NCBI GenBank assembly: GCA_945909635.1
Contig: OX246690.1
Location: 3,720,001 to 3,784,000, forward strand
DNA: 64,000 nt
Direction: 5' to 3'
Origin: Clostridioides difficile_A
Lineage (GTDB): Bacteria; Bacillota; Clostridia; Peptostreptococcales; Peptostreptococcaceae
The notes below the pieces were generated by a model. That model was not told the DNA's origin and ran no database searches. It worked only from the letters and a program-made list of their open reading frames with translations. Position 1 is the stretch's first letter, and the number at the start of each line of letters is the position of its first letter. Below, piece after piece: positions 1-7,524 of this stretch. A program made the translations under genes and the position numbers.

Positions 1-145
1 TTAATAATCCAGAATCCTCTAAGTCTGCAAATATTGCTGGATCTTCTAAGTTTTCTGGTGCTATTATTGTTCCCGCTTCAAATCTACAACAACATACTGC
101 TGGGTCATTTGCATGGGCTTGAGCTGTTTCTAAAGTTATTGACAT
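1..145 (-). CDS. prdA: Proline reductase proprotein PrdA, N-terminal fragment (cut by window edge)
   Basis: Only the first 48 residues are inside the window; the gene continues past position 1. It starts MSITLETAQAHAND and carries a CCCRFE motif at residues 18-23. PrdA is the precursor of the pyruvoyl-containing and companion subunits of D-proline reductase, which reduces D-proline to 5-aminovalerate in Stickland fermentation; the internal cleavage site lies outside this window. The ATG at 145-143 is preceded by a strong GGAGG at 161-157. The gene lies downstream of a near-identical short copy (271-708) on the same strand and probably shares its sigma-54 promoter. Identification rests on recalled similarity to PrdA and on the neighbouring prdR and prdC. 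Confidence 0.85.
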   Translation of the reverse strand, partial: MSITLETAQAHANDPAVCCCRFEAGTIIAPENLEDPAIFADLEDSGLL

Positions 146-195
146 AGTATAAAATACCTCCTTACATTATTTTCTTATTTATTATTTTAAATCTC

Positions 196-230
196 GATTC
201 CTCAACAGGTAGCCCCTTAACTGAGGAATC
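196..230 (-). other. Intercistronic hairpin between the PrdA-like gene and prdA
   Basis: GATTCCTCA and TGAGGAATC form a perfect 9-bp stem around a 17-nt loop. No U-run follows on the minus strand, so it does not look like a classic terminator. It may mark an RNA processing or stability point that lets prdA and the short gene be made in different amounts; that role is inference. Confidence 0.5.
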
Positions 231-270
231 AAGTAAATTAAAACCTTCTTAAATAGTTGTATTTTAACTA

Positions 271-708
271 TTATTTTTGTGGTACTACTCCCATTTGAGT
301 AGCAATTGCTAAAGGTATCTCTAAGTTGATATCTTTACCTTCTTGTATGTGTATTTTTATTACTTGACCTGTTGTAGCTTGTGTCAAAGTAGCTACAGGT
401 GCTACTGGAGCTTCTACTTTTTCTTCAGTAGATTCCTCAACATCTGTTTCTGTTGTTTTATACCCTTCCACATTATCTGTAGTCATTGGAGATAAAGCAT
501 CTAAAGTTTTTGTTAACTTAGCTCCTAATACTTGACCTACTGTTAAATGATTTTCTGGTATAACTAGCAATCCTGAATCTTCTAAATCTCCAAATATTGC
601 TGGATCTTCTAAATTTTCTGGTGCTATTATTGTTCCTTCTTCAAATCTGCAGCAGCATACTGCTGGGTCATTTGCATGAGCTTGAGCTGTTTCTAAAGTT
701 ATTGACAT
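271..708 (-). CDS. Stand-alone paralogue of the PrdA N-terminus (145 aa), function unknown
   Basis: The first 48 residues match the start of prdA (1-145) at 46 positions, including CCCRFE and the APENLEDPAIF stretch. The remaining ~97 residues have an acidic, low-complexity middle (EESTEEKVEAPVAPVA) and a C-terminal segment ending GVVPQK; the rest of prdA is not visible for comparison. A PrdA precursor is over 600 residues in this family, so this is at most a domain-sized copy and lacks the pyruvoyl-forming region. The start ATG at 708 was chosen because it matches PrdA and sits 9 nt after a GCCTCC-complement ribosome site; a longer reading to 759 lacks one. It is the first gene after the sigma-54 promoter at 877-893, so it should be strongly expressed with proline. 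Role unknown: accessory subunit, decoy or chaperone are all open. Confidence 0.8.
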   Translation of the reverse strand: MSITLETAQAHANDPAVCCCRFEEGTIIAPENLEDPAIFGDLEDSGLLVIPENHLTVGQVLGAKLTKTLDALSPMTTDNVEGYKTTETDVEESTEEKVEAPVAPVATLTQATTGQVIKIHIQEGKDINLEIPLAIATQMGVVPQK

Positions 709-876
709 ATAAAAATGCCTCCTTCTTTTGATTTTTAATTTATATTGATACCTTAACACTTTTAATAATCAACATTTTTACTGTTCCCTACTAACAGCTC
801 TAAGTGTTAAGATTTTTAAACTACATAAGTCATCAAAATCATTGTTTTTTTCTCATTTGAAGTCACTTTATATATA

Positions 877-893
877 AGCAATTCCTATGCCAA
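877..893 (-). promoter_or_regulatory. Sigma-54 (-24/-12) promoter of the prdA-like/prdA transcript
   Basis: The minus strand reads TTGGCATAGGAATTGCT, with the GG and GC of the -24 and -12 elements at the correct spacing. It lies 170 bp upstream of the 271-708 gene. An almost identical element precedes prdC at 7361-7377. PrdR, a sigma-54 activator encoded next door, is the expected activator. Confidence 0.88.
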
Positions 894-1015
894 CTTATTA
901 ACAAAAAGATTTTTTCTATAATAGATTCTTCTCTTATCGCTATTTTTAGCCAAATATCATATAAATATTTATTTAAAACAGTTTATTTTTTATGTATGTA
1001 AACATTTTCTCAAAC

Positions 1016-1047
1016 AAAAAAAAGTGTCAATTTATCAACACTTTTTT
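1016..1047 (-). terminator. Intrinsic terminator of prdR, overlapping a PrdR-type palindrome
   Basis: On the minus strand a 10-bp stem (AAAAAAGTGT / ACACTTTTTT) ends in eight T's, about 100 nt after the prdR stop. The loop and stem include the GTGTC-N8-AACAC site at 1024-1041. Confidence 0.7.
1024..1041. promoter_or_regulatory. Putative PrdR upstream activator site 1
   Basis: GTGTC, 8 bases, AACAC; same arm sequence and spacing as the sites at 1144-1161 and 7530-7547. It is about 130-165 bp upstream of the sigma-54 promoter, a usual distance for an enhancer site. Assignment to PrdR is inference from position. Confidence 0.6.
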
Positions 1048-1143
1048 ATTTTTTTTAACACACCCACATACATAGCATTGTTATAACCATTGATTTCACT
1101 ACACTTAATACTGATATTTATTATTTTGTCAAAATTTAGTCAT

Positions 1144-1161
1144 GTGTCATATTTTAGACAC
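1144..1161. promoter_or_regulatory. Putative PrdR upstream activator site 2
   Basis: Perfect palindrome GTGTC-N8-GACAC (extended TGTGTC...GACACA) lying across the stop codon of prdR, 120 bp further upstream than site 1. Confidence 0.6.
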
Positions 1162-2907
1162 ATCTATTTTGTATTGGTCTATCTTATAATACAATGTAGT
1201 TCTTGGTATATTTAATATCTTAGCTGCTTTAGCTTTATTTCCATTAGACATTTTTAAAGCCTTTGTTATATTTTTTACTTCAATCTTTTGAGTAGCTTTC
1301 GTCAAATCTAAAGGATATTCCTCTTCTTCAGTACTTTTATTAGTAGAATCCATCATGTAGCTTGGTACATCCTCCATCTCTATCCTAGAGTTTTGAGACA
1401 AAACAACCATATTTTCAATTGTATTTTTTAATTCTCTAATATTTCCTTTCCATCTATAGTTTTGAAATATATCTATTACATCTTTACTAATTGTAAGAAC
1501 AGGTTTGTTGTTTTGTTTACATATTTCTTCTAAAAAGCTATGAACCAACAATCCTATGTCCTCTTTTCTCTCTCTAAGTGGTGGAATCTTTATCTCCACA
1601 ACATTTAATCTATAGTATAAATCTTCTCTAAATTTTTCTGATTTCACCATTTTACCTAAATCTTTGTTAGTAGCTGATATTATTCTAGGATTTATTTTTA
1701 TTGTTGTATCTCCACCAACTCTTCTTATTTCCTTTTCTTGTAGTACTCTAAGCAACTTAGCCTGCATACTAAGAGGTAAATCAGCAATTTCATCTAAAAA
1801 TACAGTCCCATCCTTTGCAAGTTCAAATATACCTATTCGACCTTTTTTGCTTGCTCCAGTAAATGCACCTGATTCATATCCAAAAAACTCACTTTCAAAC
1901 AACTCATTTGGTATGGCACTACAGTTAACAGGTATAAATTGACCTTTTCTCTCACTATAATCATGAATAGCTCTGGCAAATACTTCTTTACCTGTACCAC
2001 TTTCACCCCAGATAAATATGCTACTATTGGTTCTAGCTACTTGTTTTGCAATCGCTTTCGATTTTTCCAACTTATAACTCTTACCTAAAATTTTATCAAA
2101 GCTACCTTTGGATAAGTTTTTAACTTCATTCTTTAAATATTTCAATGTATCATTTACCTTTTCAAGTTCAAGAGCAAGTATCTTGGCTTCTGTAACATCA
2201 ACTTCTGTACATACAACACCAATAAATTCTTCCTTATAAAATATAGGATTTGCATGGACTAGTGCATACATATTTTCTTTTTTATCTGTAAAATATAAGT
2301 CACTCATACCGATTTTACTATTTAATACTTTTTCTGAAATAGTATTTTCCAAAAATTCGTTCATCGGTCGACCGACTATGTCTTCAGATTTTATATCATA
2401 CCTTTCCTCCATAAACTTATTCCACAATATAACTACACCTTCGTTATTTATAGCACAAATTCCTTCTTTAATTTGTCCTATAATATATTTCAAAGTCAAT
2501 CCATAGTCTTCTAAATGCATATATAAATAATCTCTAATATGCTCTTGTTTTAAGACTCCAATAATTTTATTGTCTCTAAGAACAGGGAGAATTCCTATAT
2601 TTTTCAATATCATTATATCTCTGCACTCATCTAAGGTTAGACCTTCGCTGACATATATTACATCCTTTTTCATTATAAGTTTTACTGGTTGACCGTCATA
2701 CTTCTTATGCATGTCATAAAGATTATGTATATCTGTCATAGATATAATCCCTTTTAATTCACCAGATGAATCTATTACCATTAGAGTTTTTGTGTTACTT
2801 TTTATCATTTCTTTTATTGCATCTTCAATTCTTGTGTCTTCGTCTATAGTTGTAAATTTTGTATCCATTACCTCTTCTACTTTTTTTACTTCTGGTATCG
2901 AAAACAT
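1147..2907 (-). CDS. prdR: PrdR, sigma-54-dependent activator of proline reductase genes
   Basis: 586 residues: two CBS motifs (about 13-60 and 79-125), a PAS domain (about 137-245), an AAA+ sigma-54 interaction domain (about 270-500) with Walker A GESGTGKE, the GAFTGA loop that contacts sigma-54, and a Walker B-type region VFLDEIADLP, then a Fis-type HTH (about 545-583). In C. difficile PrdR is known to activate the prd genes in the presence of proline and to affect alternative fermentation genes. CBS plus PAS suggests it senses a small ligand or redox state. ATG at 2907 follows a GGGGG ribosome site. It sits between the two sigma-54 promoters it should control. No sigma-54 promoter was seen in front of prdR itself. 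Confidence 0.93.
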   Translation of the reverse strand: MFSIPEVKKVEEVMDTKFTTIDEDTRIEDAIKEMIKSNTKTLMVIDSSGELKGIISMTDIHNLYDMHKKYDGQPVKLIMKKDVIYVSEGLTLDECRDIMILKNIGILPVLRDNKIIGVLKQEHIRDYLYMHLEDYGLTLKYIIGQIKEGICAINNEGVVILWNKFMEERYDIKSEDIVGRPMNEFLENTISEKVLNSKIGMSDLYFTDKKENMYALVHANPIFYKEEFIGVVCTEVDVTEAKILALELEKVNDTLKYLKNEVKNLSKGSFDKILGKSYKLEKSKAIAKQVARTNSSIFIWGESGTGKEVFARAIHDYSERKGQFIPVNCSAIPNELFESEFFGYESGAFTGASKKGRIGIFELAKDGTVFLDEIADLPLSMQAKLLRVLQEKEIRRVGGDTTIKINPRIISATNKDLGKMVKSEKFREDLYYRLNVVEIKIPPLRERKEDIGLLVHSFLEEICKQNNKPVLTISKDVIDIFQNYRWKGNIRELKNTIENMVVLSQNSRIEMEDVPSYMMDSTNKSTEEEEYPLDLTKATQKIEVKNITKALKMSNGNKAKAAKILNIPRTTLYYKIDQYKIDVSKI

Positions 2908-3200
2908 AAAGTCCCCCCTTTATAGTAGTACATCATCAAAACTTATTTATATATATTTATTCTAGCATATCATAATAACAGTTTATTAAATAATTAATAT
3001 TAAAATTTCTTAACTGTTTAATATACAAATTTCTAATACAAATTCATGTAATTACTAAAATGAATACTTAAATCTATACAAATGAAATCAAATGAATTAT
3101 ACCTTTAGTATATTATTTTTTCAATACTATTTTCACCTTCAAAGTATTTTTCTATTCACAAAACAATTAACATCTGTTCTCACAAAGGTTATACTTACAT

Positions 3201-3240
3201 AAAAAAATGCCTCAAAATGATTTTAAATCAATTTGAGACA
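3201..3240 (-). terminator. Terminator of the surface-protein gene
   Basis: Minus strand: TCTCAAATTGATTT paired with AAATCATTTTGAGGCA, followed by seven T's; 38 nt after the stop codon at 3278. Confidence 0.8.
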
Positions 3241-3277
3241 ATATATTTTAAAACTTAATAACAAACAGTACTCCATA

Positions 3278-5425
3278 TTAATTTTTTGCTCTTTTTGTTT
3301 GATACACTAACCCACAAATTGCTACAATACCAATAAGTATGTATGGCATTATTTGAGTTTCATCACCTGTTTTTGGTGATTTTACAACTATGTCATTTGT
3401 TGGTGGTACTGGTGGATTTACTATTGTATCATTTTTTGATGGCACTGATGGATTTTCCACTACATCACCTGATGGTGGCACTGGTGGATTTATCACTGTA
3501 TCATCTGATGGTGGTACTGGTGGATTTATTACTGTATCATCTGATGGTGGTATTGGTGGATTTATCACTGTATCATCTGACGGTGGTACTGGTGGATTTA
3601 TCACTATATCATCTGATGGTGGTGATGGCTTAGGTTTATGACCATTTGAGTTATCATTACCATTATCTGGTGGCACTGGTGGATTCACATCAGGGTCTCC
3701 ATCTGTTGGTACACCTATATTGAAATCAACTTCCTCGCCATTTTTTTGTTCTATTGTATAACTTAATAAATTTTGCTTACTAGTAGGCAATAAAGATGAA
3801 TGGTCTTTATCACCAAAATCGAAAACTGTCTTAAAATACTGAATAGCTTTTGGGAAAATATAATCATAAGATAAAGCAGATATATTAGCTTTTACATCTG
3901 GCTTATTAACACTCTTAAGTTTAAACTTTTCTTGTGTTGAGATTTCTACTTCACCTGTACCTATTACATTTCCATTTTCATCATAAGCAGTTACTCCATC
4001 TGGTAACTTTAATTTAACTACACCACTATAACCTACTAAAGCTATAGCTTCTGTTTCATAAGTACCATCTTGATTCTTATCAAATTTAATATCAGTCAAA
4101 CCATTACTCAGACTAGGTTTTCCTGTATCATTTGGCTTTAATTCTTCACGCCCTGCATTTAATAATGCCTCTAAGTAAGCTTTTGAATTTATTGCTGCTT
4201 CCTTACCTTTTAGATACTCAGCTTTTTCCTCTTCAGTCTTTGCACTCTCTATAAACATATCATAAAGCTTTATATTAGCTTGATATTGTTTAAGTCTTTC
4301 CTGCTCATTCATTTGCCCAAGCATAATCCAAATAGCATCTTGAGTAGTAGAATGAGTTATACCTTCATATTCTTCTCCACCTAAATTAAATTGTTGCTTA
4401 TATCCAAATCCATCAAACTCAGAACCCGCATATAGTATAGATTTAATTGCATCTTCGTTTTGATTTTCTTGACCATTAAAATCTTCTGCTGGTAAGTATG
4501 GACTCTTATTATGACTAGTTGGAGATTTTAGATGATTATTATAACAAAATGCAGTTTGTTCTCCGTCTTCACCTTCTATTATATATTTCCCATCTTTATA
4601 GCCTGCACCTATAAGACCTTCTATTATATAATCAAAAGTTAAAGTTTTTGTAATATCATCAAATCTCACATCAAAATAAGGTCTATTTGAACCATCTGTT
4701 TCTTTTAACAAACATGTATTTTTTACTTTTGAATTTTTATTATGCCATAATCCAATATTTGCATCTTTTGAAGTAAGTACCTCACTAATTTCTGACTGTT
4801 CATCTGTTTTTACATCATTTTCATCTTCCCAGAAATTATATACAATCTTATTTATTTGAGATACAGTAAGATTAAGAATATCTTCAATATTCTGCTTCAA
4901 ACTCATTTCTTCTACTTCTAATTCTTCCTCTTCTTCTGATGGTATAATTTCACCTAATGGCTTCTCCCCATCTGGTATCTCTTCACCTGATGGTTTCTCC
5001 CCATCTGGTATCTCTTCACCTGATGGCTTCTCCCCATCTGGTATCTCTTCACCTGATGGCTTCTCTCCATCTGGTATCTCTTCACCTGATGGCTTCTCTC
5101 CGTCTGGTGTTTCCTCTCCTGATGGCTTCTCTCCATCTGGTGTTTCTCCTCCTGATGGCTTCTCTCCATCTGGTGTTTCTCCTCCTGATGGCTTCTCTCC
5201 GTCTGGTGTTTCTCCTCCTGATGGCTTCTCTCCGTCTGGTGTTTCTCCTCCTGATGGCTTCTCTCCATCTGGTGTTTCTCCTCCTGATGGCTTCTCTCCA
5301 TCAAGTATTGTATCTTTTCCACTTACTTCGTCAGCATAAGATATTATTGGTGCAAATGCAGTAAATGCCATACTAAAAGCAATTACTAAACTAATTATAC
5401 TTGATTTTTTAATTTTTATTTTCAA
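3278..5425 (-). CDS. Sortase-anchored thioester adhesin-like surface protein (CD3246 type)
   Basis: About 715 residues from a TTG start at 5425, chosen because AGGAGG (5431-5436) precedes it; the ATG at 5473 lies inside the riboswitch and has no ribosome site. Order: signal peptide; 11 tandem 11-residue GEKPSGGETPD-type repeats; an acidic segment; a region with FCY (Cys about 294) and TTQDAIW (Gln about 362), the Cys-Gln pair of thioester (TQXA) domains; a beta-rich region; seven proline-rich repeats of the NPPVP type; then SPKTG, a hydrophobic helix and a basic tail. SPKTG is the C. difficile sortase B signal and NPPVP is the cleavage site of the secreted protease PPEP-1 (Zmp1). It should therefore bind host surfaces covalently and be shed by PPEP-1. 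Expression is under the c-di-GMP-II riboswitch at 5443-5526. Thioester chemistry is inferred from motifs. Confidence 0.85.
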   Translation of the reverse strand: MKIKIKKSSIISLVIAFSMAFTAFAPIISYADEVSGKDTILDGEKPSGGETPDGEKPSGGETPDGEKPSGGETPDGEKPSGGETPDGEKPSGGETPDGEKPSGEETPDGEKPSGEEIPDGEKPSGEEIPDGEKPSGEEIPDGEKPSGEEIPDGEKPLGEIIPSEEEEELEVEEMSLKQNIEDILNLTVSQINKIVYNFWEDENDVKTDEQSEISEVLTSKDANIGLWHNKNSKVKNTCLLKETDGSNRPYFDVRFDDITKTLTFDYIIEGLIGAGYKDGKYIIEGEDGEQTAFCYNNHLKSPTSHNKSPYLPAEDFNGQENQNEDAIKSILYAGSEFDGFGYKQQFNLGGEEYEGITHSTTQDAIWIMLGQMNEQERLKQYQANIKLYDMFIESAKTEEEKAEYLKGKEAAINSKAYLEALLNAGREELKPNDTGKPSLSNGLTDIKFDKNQDGTYETEAIALVGYSGVVKLKLPDGVTAYDENGNVIGTGEVEISTQEKFKLKSVNKPDVKANISALSYDYIFPKAIQYFKTVFDFGDKDHSSLLPTSKQNLLSYTIEQKNGEEVDFNIGVPTDGDPDVNPPVPPDNGNDNSNGHKPKPSPPSDDIVINPPVPPSDDTVINPPIPPSDDTVINPPVPPSDDTVINPPVPPSGDVVENPSVPSKNDTIVNPPVPPTNDIVVKSPKTGDETQIMPYILIGIVAICGLVYQTKRAKN
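3395..3700 (-). repeat. NPPVP-containing proline-rich repeats (seven copies) in the surface protein
   Basis: Seven successive units of roughly 12 residues, mostly with a TVINPPVPPSDD pattern. Five keep NPPVP; one reads NPPIP and one NPSVP. They sit between the adhesive part and the SPKTG anchor, where cleavage would release the protein. Confidence 0.85.
4937..5299 (-). repeat. Eleven tandem 33-bp repeats (GEKPSGxExPD)
   Basis: Exactly 11 x 33 bp. The order of variants is graded: five GEKPSGGETPD, one GEKPSGEETPD, four GEKPSGEEIPD, then a diverged GEKPLGEIIPS. This pattern suggests growth by unequal recombination or slippage, so copy number probably differs between strains. It also creates long open frames in the other frames, which are not genes. 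Confidence 0.92.
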
Positions 5426-5442
5426 GATTTTCCTCCTATTTA

Positions 5443-5526
5443 TATTTATAGCAGGTTGCACTACTAACTCCATATATCTTTTAAGTGCCCAAATTTAAGA
5501 TATACTTCACAGTTTCTATAAATAGG
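5443..5526 (-). promoter_or_regulatory. Class II c-di-GMP riboswitch upstream of the surface-protein gene
   Basis: The minus strand contains the conserved class II core: TTGGGCACTT, then GGAGTTAGTAGTGCAACC. A 9-bp P1 can form between UAUUUAUAG (5524-5516) and CUAUAAAUA (5451-5443). In strain 630 this aptamer is described as controlling a group I self-splicing intron; here only 17 nt separate P1 from the TTG start codon, so no intron is present. The 5' strand CCUAUUUAUA can pair instead with UAUAAAUAGG (5444-5435), which covers part of the ribosome site, suggesting a direct translational switch. Confidence 0.92.
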
Positions 5527-5632
5527 TTTTTAGTAATTTTTATTTTTGTAATACTTTTTATTTTTTAAGTGCACTCTTTACGAACATTCTAAAATTATTA
5601 GTAAGAGACAAAAACTTATTCTTACATTAAAA

Positions 5633-5652
5633 AAGATACTGTAGAGTATCTT
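5633..5652 (-). terminator. Second possible terminator downstream of prdC
   Basis: AAGATACT / AGTATCTT stem followed on the minus strand by a T-run. It lies between the prdC terminator and the riboswitch and could block read-through into the surface-protein gene. Confidence 0.55.
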
Positions 5653-5851
5653 GAGATAATACAAAACTATTTACTCTATTGGATAATTGACTCAATTTAA
5701 TTTTTATATGTCAATATGACCACATATCTGAGTTTGTTTTTGTCTAATATAATTTTAATAGCTATTGCCATTATTATATATTAGATATTATATTTTGTCT
5801 ATTTTTTCCATATTATTTATATTATTCGTTAATGTTATCGACATATCACAA

Positions 5852-5900
5852 CAAAAAAACATCCCCGAAAACAATTTTACAATTTTTTCCAAGGATGTTT
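5852..5900 (-). terminator. Terminator of prdC
   Basis: Minus strand AACATCC and GGATGTT arms around a ~27-nt AT-rich loop, followed by seven T's, directly after the prdC stop at 5923. Confidence 0.75.
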
Positions 5901-5922
5901 TATTATATATTTTTATATTATA

Positions 5923-7236
5923 TTATTTTATTTTTAATCTTACGTCACCTTTTATTCTTCTTATTAATGGGTGATTAACTGTTCTCATTACATGGTCAGT
6001 AATATGATATACACCTAATTTTAATTTTGGTGCAGAACCCATTACTGTGTTACTACAGTCAGTACAGTTTCCTATTAATATAACTTCTGCTCCAGCTTTC
6101 TTAAATTCTATACATTTTTGAGCTTGTCCTGGACAGTGTCCTGGATTTTCACATTTTAATGCACCTTTAATTTCTTGAGCTTGTTTACATTTTTGAACTG
6201 ATACTATATCAGTAACTCCCATTTTAGCTGCTATGTCTCTCATTCTTTCTTCATTAGGTCCACATGCACAGACTAAAAGACCCATTTTTCTCTTTTCATT
6301 AACAAATGGCATAGTAACTATTATACCACCACTAGTTTTAGTTATTGGAGTATCTAAAGTAGTAGCTTTACCAGTGAAAGGTCCTCCTAAGATTATCTCA
6401 CCGTATTCACCTTTTATTCCACCAGCTCTTTCAATTAATTCTCCAACAGTAGTCCCAATTGGCACATCTTCAAATACTATAGATTCTTTTCCACTGTTTA
6501 ATTGACCAACTACAGTTACATTTTTAGATATAACTGGTCTTTTTTGCTCAACAGCTTCTACTATTCTAGTTAATGTTTCTACATTTATTACTACTGCATT
6601 AGCTTCTGAAGGTAATTGAGTTGGCTCAAGTAATTTACCTAGAACGTCTCTTACTATCGCTCTCTCTTCTCCCATTGGGTACATGTCAACTAGTTCTGCA
6701 ACTTCTATATTATCTCCTGGCTTTATTACTTTTTTAAATGCTGCTATTGCTTCTGGATGCTTGCTTTTTATTGCTAGCATACCTTTTCCAGCATTAGTAA
6801 CTTCCATAGCATATTTTATACCTTGGTAAACTATCTCTGGTCTTTCTTCTATTTCTTTTATGTTATGAGCTAATAAAGGTTCACATTCAGCAGCATTTGC
6901 TAATATTGTTCCACCTTTTAAATCTATGTTTAATTTTATATGAGTAGGGAATCCTGCTCCACCCATACCTACAACTCCAGCTTCTTTAATTAAGTCAAGT
7001 ATACCTTCTCCTTTTAATGGTTCAAAAGTATCATCTTGTACTTCATCAGCTTCGATTACTATAGCTTGGTCATTTATTTCACTTATTTTTCCACTAACAC
7101 TGGCATAAATATTTGCTCCTAATCCAGCTGGTTCTGCGATTAGAGTTCCTTTTTTTACTACATCTCCAACACTTACTACTGGTTTATCTGGACCACCAAC
7201 GTGTTGTTTTAATAAAATAGAATATAGTTTGTTCAA
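5923..7236 (-). CDS. prdC: PrdC, RnfC-like electron-transfer protein of proline reductase
   Basis: 437 residues. The middle part carries the GVVGMGGAGFPTHIKL segment typical of RnfC/NqrF-type NADH- and FMN-binding proteins and a SLBB-like region. The C-terminal third is cysteine-rich (VCACGP, KCENPGHCPGQAQKC, GNCTDCS), fitting iron-sulfur or dithiol redox centres. PrdC is thought to pass electrons from NADH to proline reductase. The start is TTG at 7236, 7 nt after an AGGGGG ribosome site. The gene is monocistronic here, with its own sigma-54 promoter (7361-7377). No internal UGA is needed, so this copy uses cysteine rather than selenocysteine throughout. Confidence 0.92.
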   Translation of the reverse strand: MNKLYSILLKQHVGGPDKPVVSVGDVVKKGTLIAEPAGLGANIYASVSGKISEINDQAIVIEADEVQDDTFEPLKGEGILDLIKEAGVVGMGGAGFPTHIKLNIDLKGGTILANAAECEPLLAHNIKEIEERPEIVYQGIKYAMEVTNAGKGMLAIKSKHPEAIAAFKKVIKPGDNIEVAELVDMYPMGEERAIVRDVLGKLLEPTQLPSEANAVVINVETLTRIVEAVEQKRPVISKNVTVVGQLNSGKESIVFEDVPIGTTVGELIERAGGIKGEYGEIILGGPFTGKATTLDTPITKTSGGIIVTMPFVNEKRKMGLLVCACGPNEERMRDIAAKMGVTDIVSVQKCKQAQEIKGALKCENPGHCPGQAQKCIEFKKAGAEVILIGNCTDCSNTVMGSAPKLKLGVYHITDHVMRTVNHPLIRRIKGDVRLKIK

Positions 7237-7360
7237 CTAGTACGCCCCCTTAAGTATATTAATTTTTTTTATAAGCTGTTCAAATAATGTTAATGTTGTT
7301 TTTCTATTACAATGTCTTAACATATTGTTTATTTCTATAGAACATATCGCTTATTAACAA

Positions 7361-7377
7361 AGCAATTTCTATGCCAA
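7361..7377 (-). promoter_or_regulatory. Sigma-54 promoter of prdC
   Basis: Minus strand TTGGCATAGAAATTGCT, one base different from the prdA-side promoter, 125 bp upstream of the prdC start. Confidence 0.88.
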
Positions 7378-7459
7378 CTTTTAAACAAACTTATACCCTT
7401 TGAAAATACTGTCTTACAGCATCCATAACTTCTTTCAAATATTTAAACTCATTTTATAA

Positions 7460-7477
7460 AAGTCAATTATTAGACAC
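7460..7477. promoter_or_regulatory. Degenerate PrdR-type site upstream of prdC
   Basis: AAGTC-N8-GACAC: one perfect arm and one partial arm with the same 8-base spacing as the other sites; 83 bp upstream of the sigma-54 promoter. Confidence 0.4.
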
Positions 7478-7524
7478 TTTTTCAACCAATTTAATCTATA
7501 ATTATTGATATCGCATACATGCAT

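Noticed and set aside
196..230. Terminator between the PrdA-like gene and prdA
   Set aside because: Good stem but no U-run, so listed only as a hairpin.
3343..3641. Plus-strand open frames over the proline-rich repeats
   Set aside because: Same reason: repeat shadow of the surface-protein gene, no ribosome site.
4937..5299. CRISPR-like regular repeats
   Set aside because: Repeats are contiguous without spacers and code for GEKPSGGETPD units.
4957..5364. Long open frames on both strands over the GEKP repeats
   Set aside because: They arise from the 33-bp repeat, give low-complexity protein and lack ribosome sites; only the minus-strand surface-protein frame is supported.
5426..5442. Group I intron next to the c-di-GMP-II riboswitch
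   Set aside because: Only 17 nt lie between the aptamer P1 and the TTG start; no intron core is present.
5426..5473. ATG at 5473 as the start of the surface protein
   Set aside because: It lies in the riboswitch core (ATGGAGTTAG) and has no ribosome site; TTG 5425 follows AGGAGG.
5765..5974. Plus-strand ORF of 69 residues
   Set aside because: Runs into the end of prdC and its terminator; composition reflects AT-rich spacer.
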